A stretch of 64,000 nt of DNA from Pseudomonas sp. PSB18 (lineage in GTDB: Bacteria; Pseudomonadota; Gammaproteobacteria; Pseudomonadales; Pseudomonadaceae): positions 1-64,000 of the forward strand of contig NZ_NOIN01000006.1 of NCBI RefSeq assembly GCF_014596565.1. Reading direction: 5' to 3'. Every line of letters begins with the position of its first letter. Position 1 is the first letter of the stretch. Positions 54,195 through 64,000 of this stretch are shown piece by piece. The notes under the pieces were generated by a model that saw only the letters and a program-made list of their open reading frames with translations, did not search any database and was not told the DNA's origin. A program made the translations under genes and the position numbers.

Positions 54195-55550
54195 TCAGGC
54201 CGCGGGGGTGCGCATGGTGACGAACTCTTCGGCGGCAGTCGGATGCACGCCAATGGTTTCGTCAAAATCGCGCTTGCTGGCGCCGGCCTTGAGGGCAATG
54301 GCCAGGCCCTGGACGATTTCCCCGGCGTCCGGACCGACCATATGGCAGCCCAGGACCTTGTCGGTCCGGGCATCCACCACCAGTTTCATCAGCGTACGTT
54401 CCTGGCAGTCGGTCAGGCTCAGCTTCATCGGCCGGAAGCGGCTTTCGAAAATCTGCACCTCATACCCCTCTTCCCGGGCCTGTTCCTCGGTCAGGCCGAC
54501 CGTGCCGATGTTCGGCAGGCTGAACACTGCGGTGGGAATCATCCGGTAGTCCACCAGGCGGTACTGCTCGGGCTTGAACAGACGCCGCGCCACCGCCATG
54601 CCTTCGGCCAGGGCAACGGGTGTCAGCTGTACGCGCCCGATCACGTCGCCAATGGCAAGGATCGACGGCTCGGTGGTCTCGTATTTTTCATTGACCTGGA
54701 CAAAGCCCTTCTCATCCAGGGTGACAGCGGTGTTCTCCAGGCCGAGGTTATCGAGCATCGGCCGCCGGCCGGTGGCGTAGAACACGCAATCGGTCACCAG
54801 CGTGCGGCCGTCCTTGAGGGTCACCGCCAGGCTGCCGTCGGCCTGCTTGTCGATGCGCTGGATATCGGCATTGAACTGCAGATCCAGGCCGCGGCGCGTC
54901 AGTTCTTCGGCCAGATGCTTGCGCACTGCACCGTCAAAGCCGCGCAGGAACAACTCACCGCGATACAGCAGGGACGTCTGCGCGCCCATGCCATGGAAAA
55001 TCCCCGCGAACTCCACCGCGATGTAGCCACCCCCCACCACCAGTACGCGCTTGGGCAGTTCCTTGAGGAAAAAAGCCTCGTTGGAACTGATGGCATGCTC
55101 GCGCCCCGGAATCTGCGGGATGACCGGCCAGCCACCGGTGGCGACCAGGATGTGCTCGGTGGTATGGCGCTGACCGTTGATTTCGACCTCATGGGGCCCG
55201 GTGATCTTCGCATGGCCCTCATGCAACGCCACGCCGCTGTTGACCAGCAGATTGCGATAGATGCCGTTGAGGCGATTGATCTCCTGGTCCTTGTTGGCAA
55301 TCAGCGTGGCCCAGTCGAAACTTGCCTCGCCCGCCGACCAACCATAGGCCGAAGCCTGCTCGAAATCCTCGGCGTAATGCGCGCCATAGACCAGCAGTTT
55401 CTTCGGCACGCAACCGACGTTCACGCAAGTACCGCCCAGATAACGGCTTTCCGCCACGGCCACCCTGGCGCCAAAACCGGCGGCAAACCGCGCAGCCCGC
55501 ACACCACCGGAACCGGCGCCAATCACATACAGGTCAAAATCGTAGGCCAT
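54195..55550 (-). CDS. gor: Glutathione-disulfide reductase
   Basis: A 451-residue class I flavoprotein disulfide reductase. FAD site [20 protein letters not shown] near the N-terminus, redox disulfide [13 protein letters not shown] (about 42-54), NADPH-binding [13 protein letters not shown], and a C-terminal dimer-interface [15 protein letters not shown] with the catalytic histidine are all present. It keeps glutathione reduced, supporting gloA and peroxide defence nearby. AAGGAGACAGTA precedes the ATG at 55550; the longer frame upstream lacks support. Confidence 0.94.
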   Translation of the reverse strand: MAYDFDLYVIGAGSGGVRAARFAAGFGARVAVAESRYLGGTCVNVGCVPKKLLVYGAHYAEDFEQASAYGWSAGEASFDWATLIANKDQEINRLNGIYRNLLVNSGVALHEGHAKITGPHEVEINGQRHTTEHILVATGGWPVIPQIPGREHAISSNEAFFLKELPKRVLVVGGGYIAVEFAGIFHGMGAQTSLLYRGELFLRGFDGAVRKHLAEELTRRGLDLQFNADIQRIDKQADGSLAVTLKDGRTLVTDCVFYATGRRPMLDNLGLENTAVTLDEKGFVQVNEKYETTEPSILAIGDVIGRVQLTPVALAEGMAVARRLFKPEQYRLVDYRMIPTAVFSLPNIGTVGLTEEQAREEGYEVQIFESRFRPMKLSLTDCQERTLMKLVVDARTDKVLGCHMVGPDAGEIVQGLAIALKAGASKRDFDETIGVHPTAAEEFVTMRTPAA

Positions 55551-55713
55551 TACTGTCTCCTTAGGCAGGCCATCAGCATACCCGCTGTTTCCAGACGGGT
55601 CAGCGTTGCGTTGGTTATGGGGGCGGAAAATGAAAATGCCAGGGTGAGGTTCATCGAGGATATAAATCCCCTCGCCACAGGGTTCTATGCCAGACACGGC
55701 AATACATTGCCCC

Positions 55714-55749
55714 AAAAAAAACGCCCCGAACCAGTCGGGGCGTTTTTTT
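55714..55749 (-). terminator. Intrinsic terminator of galU
   Basis: ACGCCCCGA and TCGGGGCGT pair around a 5-nt loop, with eight A on one side and seven T on the other. It lies 20 bp after the galU stop. Confidence 0.93.
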
Positions 55750-55768
55750 CAGTTCGCAGCGTGGGCTA

Positions 55769-56608
55769 TCAGTAAGCCTTGCCGGTCTTGTAGAAGTTCT
55801 CGAAGCAGAAATTGGTCGCGTCGATGTAGCCTTCGGCACCACCGCAGTCGAAACGCTTGCCCTTGAACTTGTAGGCCATGACGCAGCCGTTCTGGGCTTG
55901 CTTCATCAGGGCGTCGGTGATCTGGATCTCACCGCCCTTGCCTGGTTCGGTCTGTTCGATCAGGTCGAAGATGTCCGGCGTCAGGATGTAGCGGCCGATG
56001 ATTGCCAGGTTCGACGGAGCGTCTTCAGGCTTTGGCTTTTCAACCATGCTGTGCACGCGATAGATGTCGTCGCGGATCATTTCGCCAGCGATCACGCCGT
56101 ACTTGTTGGTTTCCTGCGGATCGACTTCCTGGATCGCCACGATGGAGCAGCGGAACTGCTTGTACAGCTTGACCATCTGGGTCAGCACGCCGTCGCCTTC
56201 CAGGTTGACGCACAGGTCGTCCGCCAGCACCACGGCGAAGGGTTCGTCGCCGATCAGCGGACGGCCGGTCAGGATCGCGTGGCCCAGGCCTTTCATTTCG
56301 GTCTGGCGGGTGTAGGAGAACGAACACTCATCCAGCAGTTTGCGGATACCGACCAGGTATTTTTCCTTGTCGGTGCCCTTGATCTGGTTTTCCAGCTCGT
56401 AGCTGATGTCGAAATGGTCTTCCAGCGCGCGCTTGCCACGGCCGGTCACGATGGAGATTTCCGTCAGGCCCGCATCGAGGGCTTCTTCGACACCGTACTG
56501 GATCAGTGGCTTGTTCACCACCGGCAGCATTTCTTTGGGCATGGCCTTAGTCGCTGGCAGGAAGCGAGTACCGTAACCGGCTGCAGGGAACAAGCATTTC
56601 TTGATCAT
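55769..56608 (-). CDS. galU: UTP-glucose-1-phosphate uridylyltransferase
   Basis: A 279-residue nucleotidyltransferase with the N-terminal signature FPAAGYGTRFLPATKAMPKE, the VVNKPLIQYGVEEA segment, and GKGGEIQITDALM. It makes UDP-glucose for polysaccharides and lipopolysaccharide core. The order gor-galU resembles the P. aeruginosa gor/galU neighbourhood. A terminator follows on the minus strand. Confidence 0.95.
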   Translation of the reverse strand: MIKKCLFPAAGYGTRFLPATKAMPKEMLPVVNKPLIQYGVEEALDAGLTEISIVTGRGKRALEDHFDISYELENQIKGTDKEKYLVGIRKLLDECSFSYTRQTEMKGLGHAILTGRPLIGDEPFAVVLADDLCVNLEGDGVLTQMVKLYKQFRCSIVAIQEVDPQETNKYGVIAGEMIRDDIYRVHSMVEKPKPEDAPSNLAIIGRYILTPDIFDLIEQTEPGKGGEIQITDALMKQAQNGCVMAYKFKGKRFDCGGAEGYIDATNFCFENFYKTGKAY

Positions 56609-56842
56609 ATGAATCCTTTAAAAGGCGGTGTGTACGACGAGTTTCGGCGCAGTCTAATCAGGCCGCGGGCACCTTACAATGCCTGCACTGGCCAACCGAT
56701 GCCATCATAGAGAAATAAACCGGCGGATAGTTCAATCGCCTTTCGTTTCGGGGGTTCAACGGTCCTGCCGCAAGCCCGTAGGCACCGTTTGCGTGCATTT
56801 GGCGTATCATGGCGCCCTTGATCCCGCCAATGAGGCAGCTAG

Positions 56843-57058
56843 ATGTCGGCAACACGAAACGCAAACGGTTATTCGGTCAGTCAGGACAAGGACGGCCAGT
56901 GGTGGATTGTCAATTACCATGGCGAGCAGGTTGCCGGTCCCTTGCCCACCAAGACCATGGCGGTGGAAGTGGCCGCGGTGTTCCAGGATGAGCGCCCTGC
57001 GCCCGCCGCCAAGGAACGCGAAAAAGCTCCGGCACGCACCGATCGCCGCAAGAAATAA
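56843..57058 (+). CDS. Conserved small hypothetical protein, 71 residues
   Basis: A 71-residue basic protein with a compact N-terminal part (GYSVSQDKDGQWWIVNYHGE, then VAGPLPTKTMAVEVAAVF) and a lysine/arginine-rich tail (KEREKAPARTDRRKK). GAGG 7 nt before the ATG and normal codon usage support a real gene. No signal peptide. The folded part resembles small DUF2188-like or single-strand-repeat proteins in general form only; function unknown. Confidence 0.65.
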   Translation: MSATRNANGYSVSQDKDGQWWIVNYHGEQVAGPLPTKTMAVEVAAVFQDERPAPAAKEREKAPARTDRRKK

Positions 57059-57174
57059 CCGGACAGGCCTGGGTCAAATGCCTTGTGGCTTTGGCGCAGG
57101 CCTGTTGTTTATCTGTACCGAAATGACCATTCGCTATAACCTCGCGCTGTCCCTTCCCTTGCGATGACCACTCC

Positions 57175-57456
57175 ATGAAAACGTTTCTGGCGCTGTTTAC
57201 GGTCCTGGCCCTGGCGGGCTGTGCCTCGACTGAAAATACCTATCTGGCCAACGGCGAGCAGGGCCTGACCATCGACTGTTCAGGCGAAGCCAATTCCTGG
57301 GCCGCCTGCTATGAAAAGGCAGATGCCTCCTGCGCCGGCACCGGCTACCGTATCGTCGGCACCGATGGTACGCCCCAGGCCAATGAAAGCGACAAGACCT
57401 TGGGCGTGAATGTCGGCAACTTCACCAGCCGCAGTGTCGTGGTGGTGTGCAAGTAA
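57175..57456 (+). CDS. Small lipoprotein, 93 residues
   Basis: The N-terminus is a lipoprotein signal with lipobox LAGC (cysteine at 16), so the mature protein is about 78 residues. It has three further cysteines (DCSGEANSWAACYEKADASC) plus a C-terminal one, suggesting disulfides in the periplasm. The segment AACYEKADASCAGTGYRIV resembles other small Pseudomonas lipoproteins. The function is unknown. Confidence 0.68.
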   Translation: MKTFLALFTVLALAGCASTENTYLANGEQGLTIDCSGEANSWAACYEKADASCAGTGYRIVGTDGTPQANESDKTLGVNVGNFTSRSVVVVCK

Positions 57457-57481
57457 GCTGCGGACGGAGCTGATACCTTCC

Positions 57482-57832
57482 TCAGCCGGAAATGCAGGCG
57501 TTGGCCGCAGCCTGCACATCACCCGGGCGAACCGGTACATTGGACATGCTTTCATGCAGCTTGATGCTGCTGCCACCGGAGCGCTCGTCAATGTCGAACA
57601 CCGCTGCCGGCAGGCTCGACAGTTTGCCGGGAACGATCAGCCGGACACCGTTCTTGTGGGGTTCCATCTGCAACGCGCCGCGACTGTCGGCCAACTTGTC
57701 GGCGATGCACTTGGCATACTCGTGAGGTTTCTTACCGGAGATAACGCTCATGGTGGGCGGCGTCTGGTTGATGTCCGATACCGATGCACATCCACTCATG
57801 GCCACTGCCAACACCCACACACTACGCTTCAT
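57482..57832 (-). CDS. Small lipoprotein, 116 residues
   Basis: A 116-residue product with a lipoprotein signal (AMSGC, cysteine near residue 15). The mature region has KPHEYAKCIADKLADS and a C-terminal VQAAANACISG, giving two further cysteines. It resembles small cell-envelope lipoproteins of Pseudomonas of unknown role. It is convergent with the 93-residue lipoprotein gene, 25 bp apart. Confidence 0.68.
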   Translation of the reverse strand: MKRSVWVLAVAMSGCASVSDINQTPPTMSVISGKKPHEYAKCIADKLADSRGALQMEPHKNGVRLIVPGKLSSLPAAVFDIDERSGGSSIKLHESMSNVPVRPGDVQAAANACISG

Positions 57833-57964
57833 ATGATTCCTCCGACAAAGACCCTCCGACAGCGTAGAAGCCGTTTTGCTCCAGTGCCTTGCGTTTTTTT
57901 ATCCGGCACGCTGCGCTAAACCAGCAAAGCCGGGTCGAAGGCTAATGCCAGTCAGTCAAGCCAC

Positions 57965-58000
57965 AAACCTGTGGGAGCAAAGCTTTGCTCCTACAGGTTT
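57965..58000. repeat. 36-bp near-perfect palindrome, REP variant
   Basis: AAACCTGTGGGAGCAAAG and CTTTGCTCCTACAGGTTT are complementary except for one pair, with no spacer. It is a compact, self-folded version of the AGCAAAGC REP variant. Confidence 0.8.
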
Positions 58001-58115
58001 TGCGCCGTATCAGGATCGAGGGCAGGCTATTTAACCCTCGGTGCTGATAAACTGCGACCTATTATTGCAGCCCTACCGTGTCAAGCGAGTAGAAAAAGCC
58101 CTTCTGGAGGCGCCC

Positions 58116-58418
58116 ATGAAATTCATCCACCAACGCGAGCACCTCAACGAAGACGACATAGTCGTCATCGAGTGCTCCCAAACGTGCAACATCCGCTTGA
58201 TGAACGACGCGAACTTCCGCAGTTTCAAGAATGGCGGACGGCACACTTACCATGGCGGCGCATTCGATACGTTCCCGGCACGGATCACCGCACCGAGCAC
58301 CGGTTTCTGGAACATCACCATCGACACCGTCAGCCGTCGGGCCATCAGCGTCACGCGCAAACCGACCCTGACCCACAAGATCAAAATCATCCGGCGCTCC
58401 AGCTCGAAACTGAGCTGA
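58116..58418 (+). CDS. DUF1883 domain protein
   Basis: A 100-residue protein beginning MKFIHQREHLNEDDIVVIEC with the conserved RSFKNGGRHTYHGGAFD centre and FWNITIDTVSRRAISV, matching the DUF1883 family, which is also found fused to TIR domains in other bacteria. Function not established. GGAGG 6 nt before the ATG at 58116 decides the start over the longer frame. It is followed 25 bp later by a 56-codon ORF, likely in the same transcript. Confidence 0.8.
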   Translation: MKFIHQREHLNEDDIVVIECSQTCNIRLMNDANFRSFKNGGRHTYHGGAFDTFPARITAPSTGFWNITIDTVSRRAISVTRKPTLTHKIKIIRRSSSKLS

Positions 58419-58443
58419 GCCCCCCGCTCACATAGGTAAAACC

Positions 58444-58614
58444 GTGGCCCAGACAACCAAATATGTCATCAAGTACAAACTCAACGACGAACGCCGCTTC
58501 GACTTCGCGCAGCTGGAAACCGGCACCGAGGAAGAAGCCCGGGCGGCGCTGGAAGCATTGCATGGAAAAACCGACGATGTGATCAGCGAGGTCAAGGTCA
58601 GCAAGGCGTTGTAA
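58444..58614 (+). CDS. Small 56-residue ORF downstream of the DUF1883 gene
   Basis: GTG-initiated ORF of 56 codons: AQTTKYVIKYKLNDERRFDF then AQLETGTEEEARAALEALHG and a tail TDDVISEVKVSKAL. AGGTAAAACC lies before the GTG. Base composition, codon use and the amphipathic strand-helix-strand character look like a real coding sequence. I do not recognise a family. It lies 25 bp after the DUF1883 stop, suggesting an operon. Confidence 0.6.
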   Translation: MAQTTKYVIKYKLNDERRFDFAQLETGTEEEARAALEALHGKTDDVISEVKVSKAL

Positions 58615-58746
58615 AGCTTTTTGTGGGGTGATGCGGCGTGAGAGATGGCCCCCGGTCCAGAATGGAACATTGACCGCAAGCCCCGGGGTGTTGGCCAACA
58701 GGACATCCGCCAAACTGACCAATCCTCTCCCCCCAGGATTGTCACC

Positions 58747-59457
58747 ATGTCTCCTCCGCCCCAGTTCATAAATGCAATCGACCAACCCGCCCTGGAGCAG
58801 AGCCTCGAACAGGATGGCAGCGGCGTGCTTCGCCATCTGCTGTCGGCAACTCAATGTCGACAGCTCAGCGGCCTGTACGCGCAGCCCGGGCTGTTCCGTT
58901 CCCGGGTGATCATGGCCCGCCACGGATTCGGGCGCGGCGAATATCAGTATTTCCGCTACCCGTTGCCCACTATCGTCCAGCAGCTGCGTGAAGCGTTGTA
59001 TCCGCTGCTAGTGCCCCTGGCGAACCGCTGGAACGAATGCATGGGCCTTGAGGTGAGGTATCCCGACGCGCACGGCGATTTCATCCGGGACTGCCATGGC
59101 GCCGGGCAACAGCGTCCAACGCCGTTGCTCCTGCAATATGGCCCTCAGGATTACAACTGCCTGCACCAGGACCTGTACGGCGAGCAGGTATTCCCGCTGC
59201 AGGTGGCGATACTGCTGTCGGAACCTGGCCAGGACTTTACCGGCGGCGAGTTCGTGCTCACCGAACAACGCCCGCGCATGCAGTCGCGCCCCCAGGTCAT
59301 CGATCTGAAACAGGGCGATGCCGTGGTGTTTGCCGTGCATCAACGACCGGTCAAAGGCATTCGCGGTTATTATCGGGTGAACATGCGCCATGGCGTCAGC
59401 CGCGTGCACAGCGGCCAACGGCACACCCTGGGAATCATTTTTCATGACGCGCAATGA
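58747..59457 (+). CDS. 2OG-Fe(II) oxygenase family protein
   Basis: A 236-residue prolyl-4-hydroxylase-like 2-oxoglutarate dioxygenase. The iron motif is HQD (140-142 in NCLHQDLYG), with a distal histidine around 215 in NMRHGVSRVHSG and a 2OG-binding arginine near 225 (GQRHTLGIIF). FTGGEFVLTEQRPRMQSRP is a conserved jelly-roll segment. It overlaps alkB by 14 bp, so it is translated in the same operon with alkB and ada. A role in alkylation repair or modification is inferred from this context; the substrate is unknown. Confidence 0.83.
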   Translation: MSPPPQFINAIDQPALEQSLEQDGSGVLRHLLSATQCRQLSGLYAQPGLFRSRVIMARHGFGRGEYQYFRYPLPTIVQQLREALYPLLVPLANRWNECMGLEVRYPDAHGDFIRDCHGAGQQRPTPLLLQYGPQDYNCLHQDLYGEQVFPLQVAILLSEPGQDFTGGEFVLTEQRPRMQSRPQVIDLKQGDAVVFAVHQRPVKGIRGYYRVNMRHGVSRVHSGQRHTLGIIFHDAQ

Positions 59458-60124
59458 CGACAACCCGATCACGCTGGACCTGTTCGCCGACGAGCCGCCG
59501 GCGATGTCCGGCCAGATCGAACAGATTGGCCAGCAGGCGTTCGTGCTACGCGGGTTCGCCCTACCTTGGCTGGAGCGATTGCTGCCAGCCCTGGAAACGG
59601 TCTTGCAGGCCGCGCCGTTCCGGCAGATGGTCACGCCCGGCGGCTTTACCATGTCGGTGGCCTTGAGCAGTTGCGGCGCGCTGGGCTGGACCACCGACCG
59701 CAGCGGCTATCGCTACACCGCCCATGACCCACAGACCGGCCGCCCCTGGCCCGACATGCCGGCGTTGTTCCGCGAACTGGCCCAGGCCGCCGCCCGAGCA
59801 GCGCATTTCGAGGACTTCGACCCTGACGCCTGCCTGATCAACCGCTACGTGCCGGGAGCGCGGATGTCGTTGCATCAGGACAAGGATGAACGCAGTCTTG
59901 CGGCCCCCATCGTCTCGATCTCCCTGGGCCTGCCGGCGGTGTTCCAGTTCGGCGGATTCGAGCGCAGCGACAAGCCCCTGCGTGTTCCGCTCTTTCACGG
60001 CGACACCGTGGTCTGGGGCGGCGTCGACCGGCTGCGTTACCACGGCGTGCTGCCGCTCAAGGACGGCCGGCATCCACGGCTGGGCGCGCAGCGGATCAAC
60101 CTGACATTCCGCACCGCCGGATAA
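59444..60124 (+). CDS. alkB: DNA oxidative demethylase AlkB
   Basis: A 226-residue 2OG-Fe(II) DNA dioxygenase. The iron ligands are HQD in ARMSLHQDKDERS and a histidine in RYHGVLPL, and the 2OG arginine motif is RINLTFR near the end. The nucleotide-lid part has TMSVALSSCGALGWTTD. It removes 1-methyladenine and 3-methylcytosine from DNA and RNA. Its ATG lies inside the end of the upstream oxygenase gene, and ada follows after 88 bp, giving an adaptive-response cluster. Confidence 0.93.
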   Translation: MTRNDDNPITLDLFADEPPAMSGQIEQIGQQAFVLRGFALPWLERLLPALETVLQAAPFRQMVTPGGFTMSVALSSCGALGWTTDRSGYRYTAHDPQTGRPWPDMPALFRELAQAAARAAHFEDFDPDACLINRYVPGARMSLHQDKDERSLAAPIVSISLGLPAVFQFGGFERSDKPLRVPLFHGDTVVWGGVDRLRYHGVLPLKDGRHPRLGAQRINLTFRTAG

Positions 60125-60212
60125 CCATGCAGAATTCAACCGCAAGACCCGGAGTGTCGCCTTCTCGCAGGCTGGTTACTGTAGCCAAAACGGGCCAATG
60201 GACAGAACGACC

Positions 60213-61286
60213 ATGAACACCACTTCGAACACCCTCGCCCCTGAACTGGACCCTCGCTGGGCCGCCGTGCTCGCCCGGGACCCACGCGCAGACGGACAAT
60301 TCGTCTACGGCGTGAAGACCACCGGTATCTACTGCCACCCCAGCAGCCTGTCGCGCCTGCCCAATCCGCGCAACGTCGAATTCTTCGACACGCCGGAACA
60401 GGCCCAGGCCGCCGGCTATCGTCCCAGCAAACGCGCCGCTAGGGACCAGACCCAGGTGGCCGCCCAACAAGCCGCCCGGGTCGCGGCGGCCTGCCGACAG
60501 ATCGAGGCGGCCGAGGAACTGCCAGGGCTCAATGAACTGGCGCAAAGCGCCGGCTTGAGCCCCTTCCACTTCCATCGGATCTTCAAGACCGTCACCGGCT
60601 TGACCCCCAAGGGCTATGCCGCCGCCCACCGCTCGCGCAAGGTGCGCGAACGCCTGGCCGATGCAGGCACCGTCACCGAAGCGTTGTACGACGCCGGCTT
60701 CAACTCCAACAGCCGCTTTTACGAGGCGGCGGATAAAGTGCTGGGCATGAAACCCGCCGACTACCGCGCCGCCGGGCAGAACACCGACATCCGCTTCGCC
60801 GTCGGGCAATGTTCCCTGGGGGCGATCCTGGTGGCGCAAAGCGAACGAGGCGTGTGCGCCATTCTGCTGGGAGACGACCCGGACGCGCTGGTCCGCGACC
60901 TGCAGGACAAATTCCGCCGCGCCAACCTCATCGGCGCCGACCGGGCATTCGAGCAATTGGTCGCCCAGGTGGTCGGTTTCATCGAAGCGCCCGCCCTGGG
61001 CCTGGACCTGCCCCTGGATTTGCAGGGCACGGCGTTCCAGGAGCGGGTCTGGCAGGCCCTGCGGGAGATTCCGCCGGGCAGCACCGCCAGCTACGCCGAG
61101 ATCGCCCAGCGCATCGGCCTGCCCAAAGCCGTGCGCGCGGTGGCCCAGGCCTGTGGCGCCAACAGCCTGGCCGTGGCGATCCCCTGTCACCGGGTGGTGC
61201 GCAGCGACGGCAACCTCTCGGGCTATCGCTGGGGCGTGGAGCGCAAGCGTCAGTTGCTGGCGCTGGAGCGCTCGTCCGGGGACTGA
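60213..61286 (+). CDS. ada: Ada regulator / O6-alkylguanine-DNA alkyltransferase, zinc site degenerate
   Basis: A 357-residue three-part protein: N-Ada-like domain (1-80), AraC-type helix-turn-helix (about 85-180; LNELAQSAGLSPFHFHRIF), and a C-terminal alkyltransferase with the acceptor cysteine in AIPCHRVVRSDG (Cys325). In E. coli Ada four cysteines bind zinc in the N-domain. Here the methyl acceptor is kept (Cys41 in TGIYCHPSS), but the others are Ser45, Ser72 and Ala75. Sensing of methyl phosphotriesters may therefore be altered or lost, while O6-methylguanine repair should work. An alternative ATG lies five codons upstream at 60198. The 3' end overlaps the convergent gene by 37 bp. Confidence 0.9.
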   Translation: MNTTSNTLAPELDPRWAAVLARDPRADGQFVYGVKTTGIYCHPSSLSRLPNPRNVEFFDTPEQAQAAGYRPSKRAARDQTQVAAQQAARVAAACRQIEAAEELPGLNELAQSAGLSPFHFHRIFKTVTGLTPKGYAAAHRSRKVRERLADAGTVTEALYDAGFNSNSRFYEAADKVLGMKPADYRAAGQNTDIRFAVGQCSLGAILVAQSERGVCAILLGDDPDALVRDLQDKFRRANLIGADRAFEQLVAQVVGFIEAPALGLDLPLDLQGTAFQERVWQALREIPPGSTASYAEIAQRIGLPKAVRAVAQACGANSLAVAIPCHRVVRSDGNLSGYRWGVERKRQLLALERSSGD

Positions 61287-61738
61287 ACGCCGATGTAGAT
61301 CGCCACCGAATCGGGGCCGCTGTAGACCTCGAAGTCGGTGGCGAAGCGGCGCAGGGTCTGCGGGTTGTCGGCGAAGTACGCCCAGATCAGGCCCCAGGTC
61401 TGGATCACGCAGTCGGGCATCGGCCCCTTGGCCGAGAACACCAGGTAGTCCCCACCTTCGATGTCCACGGCGGGGTAGCCTGGGCTCGTCGCGTCGACCT
61501 CCACGCCGGCCGTCACATCGAAATGCCCGGTCGCATCGGACTCATAGTTGGAATACACCCCATAGACGAACGACTCCGAGCGCCTGGCCGGAATCAGGTC
61601 GAACAGTCCTTCGGTGAAGAACCGCTCCCACATCGGACCGATCCTTGCCGTGTCGGGTTGCTGCTCATCGGTGTTGCGGGTGCGGACCTGCAAACCCGCC
61701 ACGCTGAAGGGTTCGACTGCCTTGAGTTTGACGTCCAT
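61250..61738 (-). CDS. GyrI-like/effector-binding domain protein
   Basis: A 162-residue single-domain protein with the fold of the GyrI-like small-molecule-binding (AraC effector-binding) family. It begins with DVKLKAVEPFSVAGLQVRT, has the conserved YGVYSNYESD and DYLVFSAKGPMPDCVIQTWG segments, and ends in a charged tail. It lacks a DNA-binding domain, so it may bind or hydrolyse a toxic compound rather than regulate. AGGAGCCTAAGTC precedes the ATG. Its last 37 bp overlap the end of ada on the opposite strand. Confidence 0.78.
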   Translation of the reverse strand: MDVKLKAVEPFSVAGLQVRTRNTDEQQPDTARIGPMWERFFTEGLFDLIPARRSESFVYGVYSNYESDATGHFDVTAGVEVDATSPGYPAVDIEGGDYLVFSAKGPMPDCVIQTWGLIWAYFADNPQTLRRFATDFEVYSGPDSVAIYIGVQSPDERSSASN

Positions 61739-61887
61739 GACTTAGGCTCCTGGGTAAGTGGAGCACGCATGGTAATCCTCTCACCCGAGGGATCAAGCAC
61801 TCGCCTTCGATTGAAAAACTCGACTGGCCCTGGCGGGGTCACACCTGCTACAAACAAGGTTTCCTGCCCTGCCGGAGCACCCTGCAC

Positions 61888-63944
<2,057 letters not shown>

Positions 63945-64000
63945 ATGCCGCTGACCAGTGCCGATTATTCAGCGATATGGCTGACCCTCAAACTCGCCTC
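63945..64000 (+). CDS. modB: Molybdate ABC transporter permease, 5' end only
   Basis: An ATG immediately follows the modA stop, and the 18 complete codons present (MPLTSADYSAIWLTLKLA) are typical of the ModB N-terminus before its first membrane helix. The rest is beyond the window. Confidence 0.85.
   Translation, partial: MPLTSADYSAIWLTLKLA

Overview
The window is chromosomal DNA from a member of the Pseudomonas fluorescens complex. The evidence is high G+C, the Pseudomonas-type bkdR-bkdA1-bkdA2-bkdB-lpdV cluster, a 358-residue 4-hydroxyphenylpyruvate dioxygenase, a MvaT/MvaU-type H-NS analogue, an AruH arginine:pyruvate transaminase, and a dense population of REP/REPIN repeats. Species is not determined. 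No rRNA, tRNA, transposase, integrase or CRISPR array was seen.

Layout. 1-6614: a hexuronate oxidation and uptake locus (3' end of an OprD-type porin, uronate dehydrogenase, SMP-30 lactonase, three-part TRAP transporter, aldose 1-epimerase). 6667-8469: divergent TauE/SafE exporter and persulfide dioxygenase-like hydrolase. 8596-15496: branched-chain amino acid catabolism (divergent bkdR, the four-gene branched-chain keto-acid dehydrogenase operon, then a branched-chain aminotransferase). 15604-19796: ArsR-type regulator with a divergent P450, an FKBP isomerase, an M4 metalloprotease translationally coupled to an emfourin-like inhibitor, and a small RcnB-like protein. 20045-23644: MHYT-GGDEF-EAL protein, nicotinamidase, DUF1345 membrane protein. 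23708-30252: RstAB-like two-component system divergent from a MexCD-like RND pump that has no outer-membrane gene.

30253-36831 looks like an accessory island with visibly lower G+C: an unrecognised 148-residue protein, a pertactin-type autotransporter, and two unrecognised beta-rich proteins built from a shared repeated module. 36832-48522 returns to core-like genes: aruH, a chemoreceptor, glycerate kinase, a CdaR regulator divergent from an MFS carrier, an aldo/keto reductase, rarD, hpd and a DMT exporter, which is divergent from a LysR regulator across a 48-bp palindrome.

48667-58614: LysR regulator, MvaU-like protein, gloA, the peroxide-defence genes ahpF and ahpC with a candidate OxyR site, gor, galU and several small proteins, including a 56-codon ORF. 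58747-61738: an alkylation-repair cluster (2OG-Fe(II) oxygenase, alkB, ada) whose Ada has lost three of the four N-terminal zinc cysteines, with a tail-to-tail overlapping GyrI-like gene. 61888-64000: nitronate monooxygenase, then modA and the start of modB behind a perfect ModE-type operator.

Regulatory DNA is informative. It includes six convincing intrinsic terminators, a ModE operator, an OxyR-like tetrad, A-rich Crc/Hfq-type motifs at the TRAP binding-protein and bkdA2 starts, an intercistronic hairpin in the TRAP operon, and REP-derived hairpins in most intergenic spaces.
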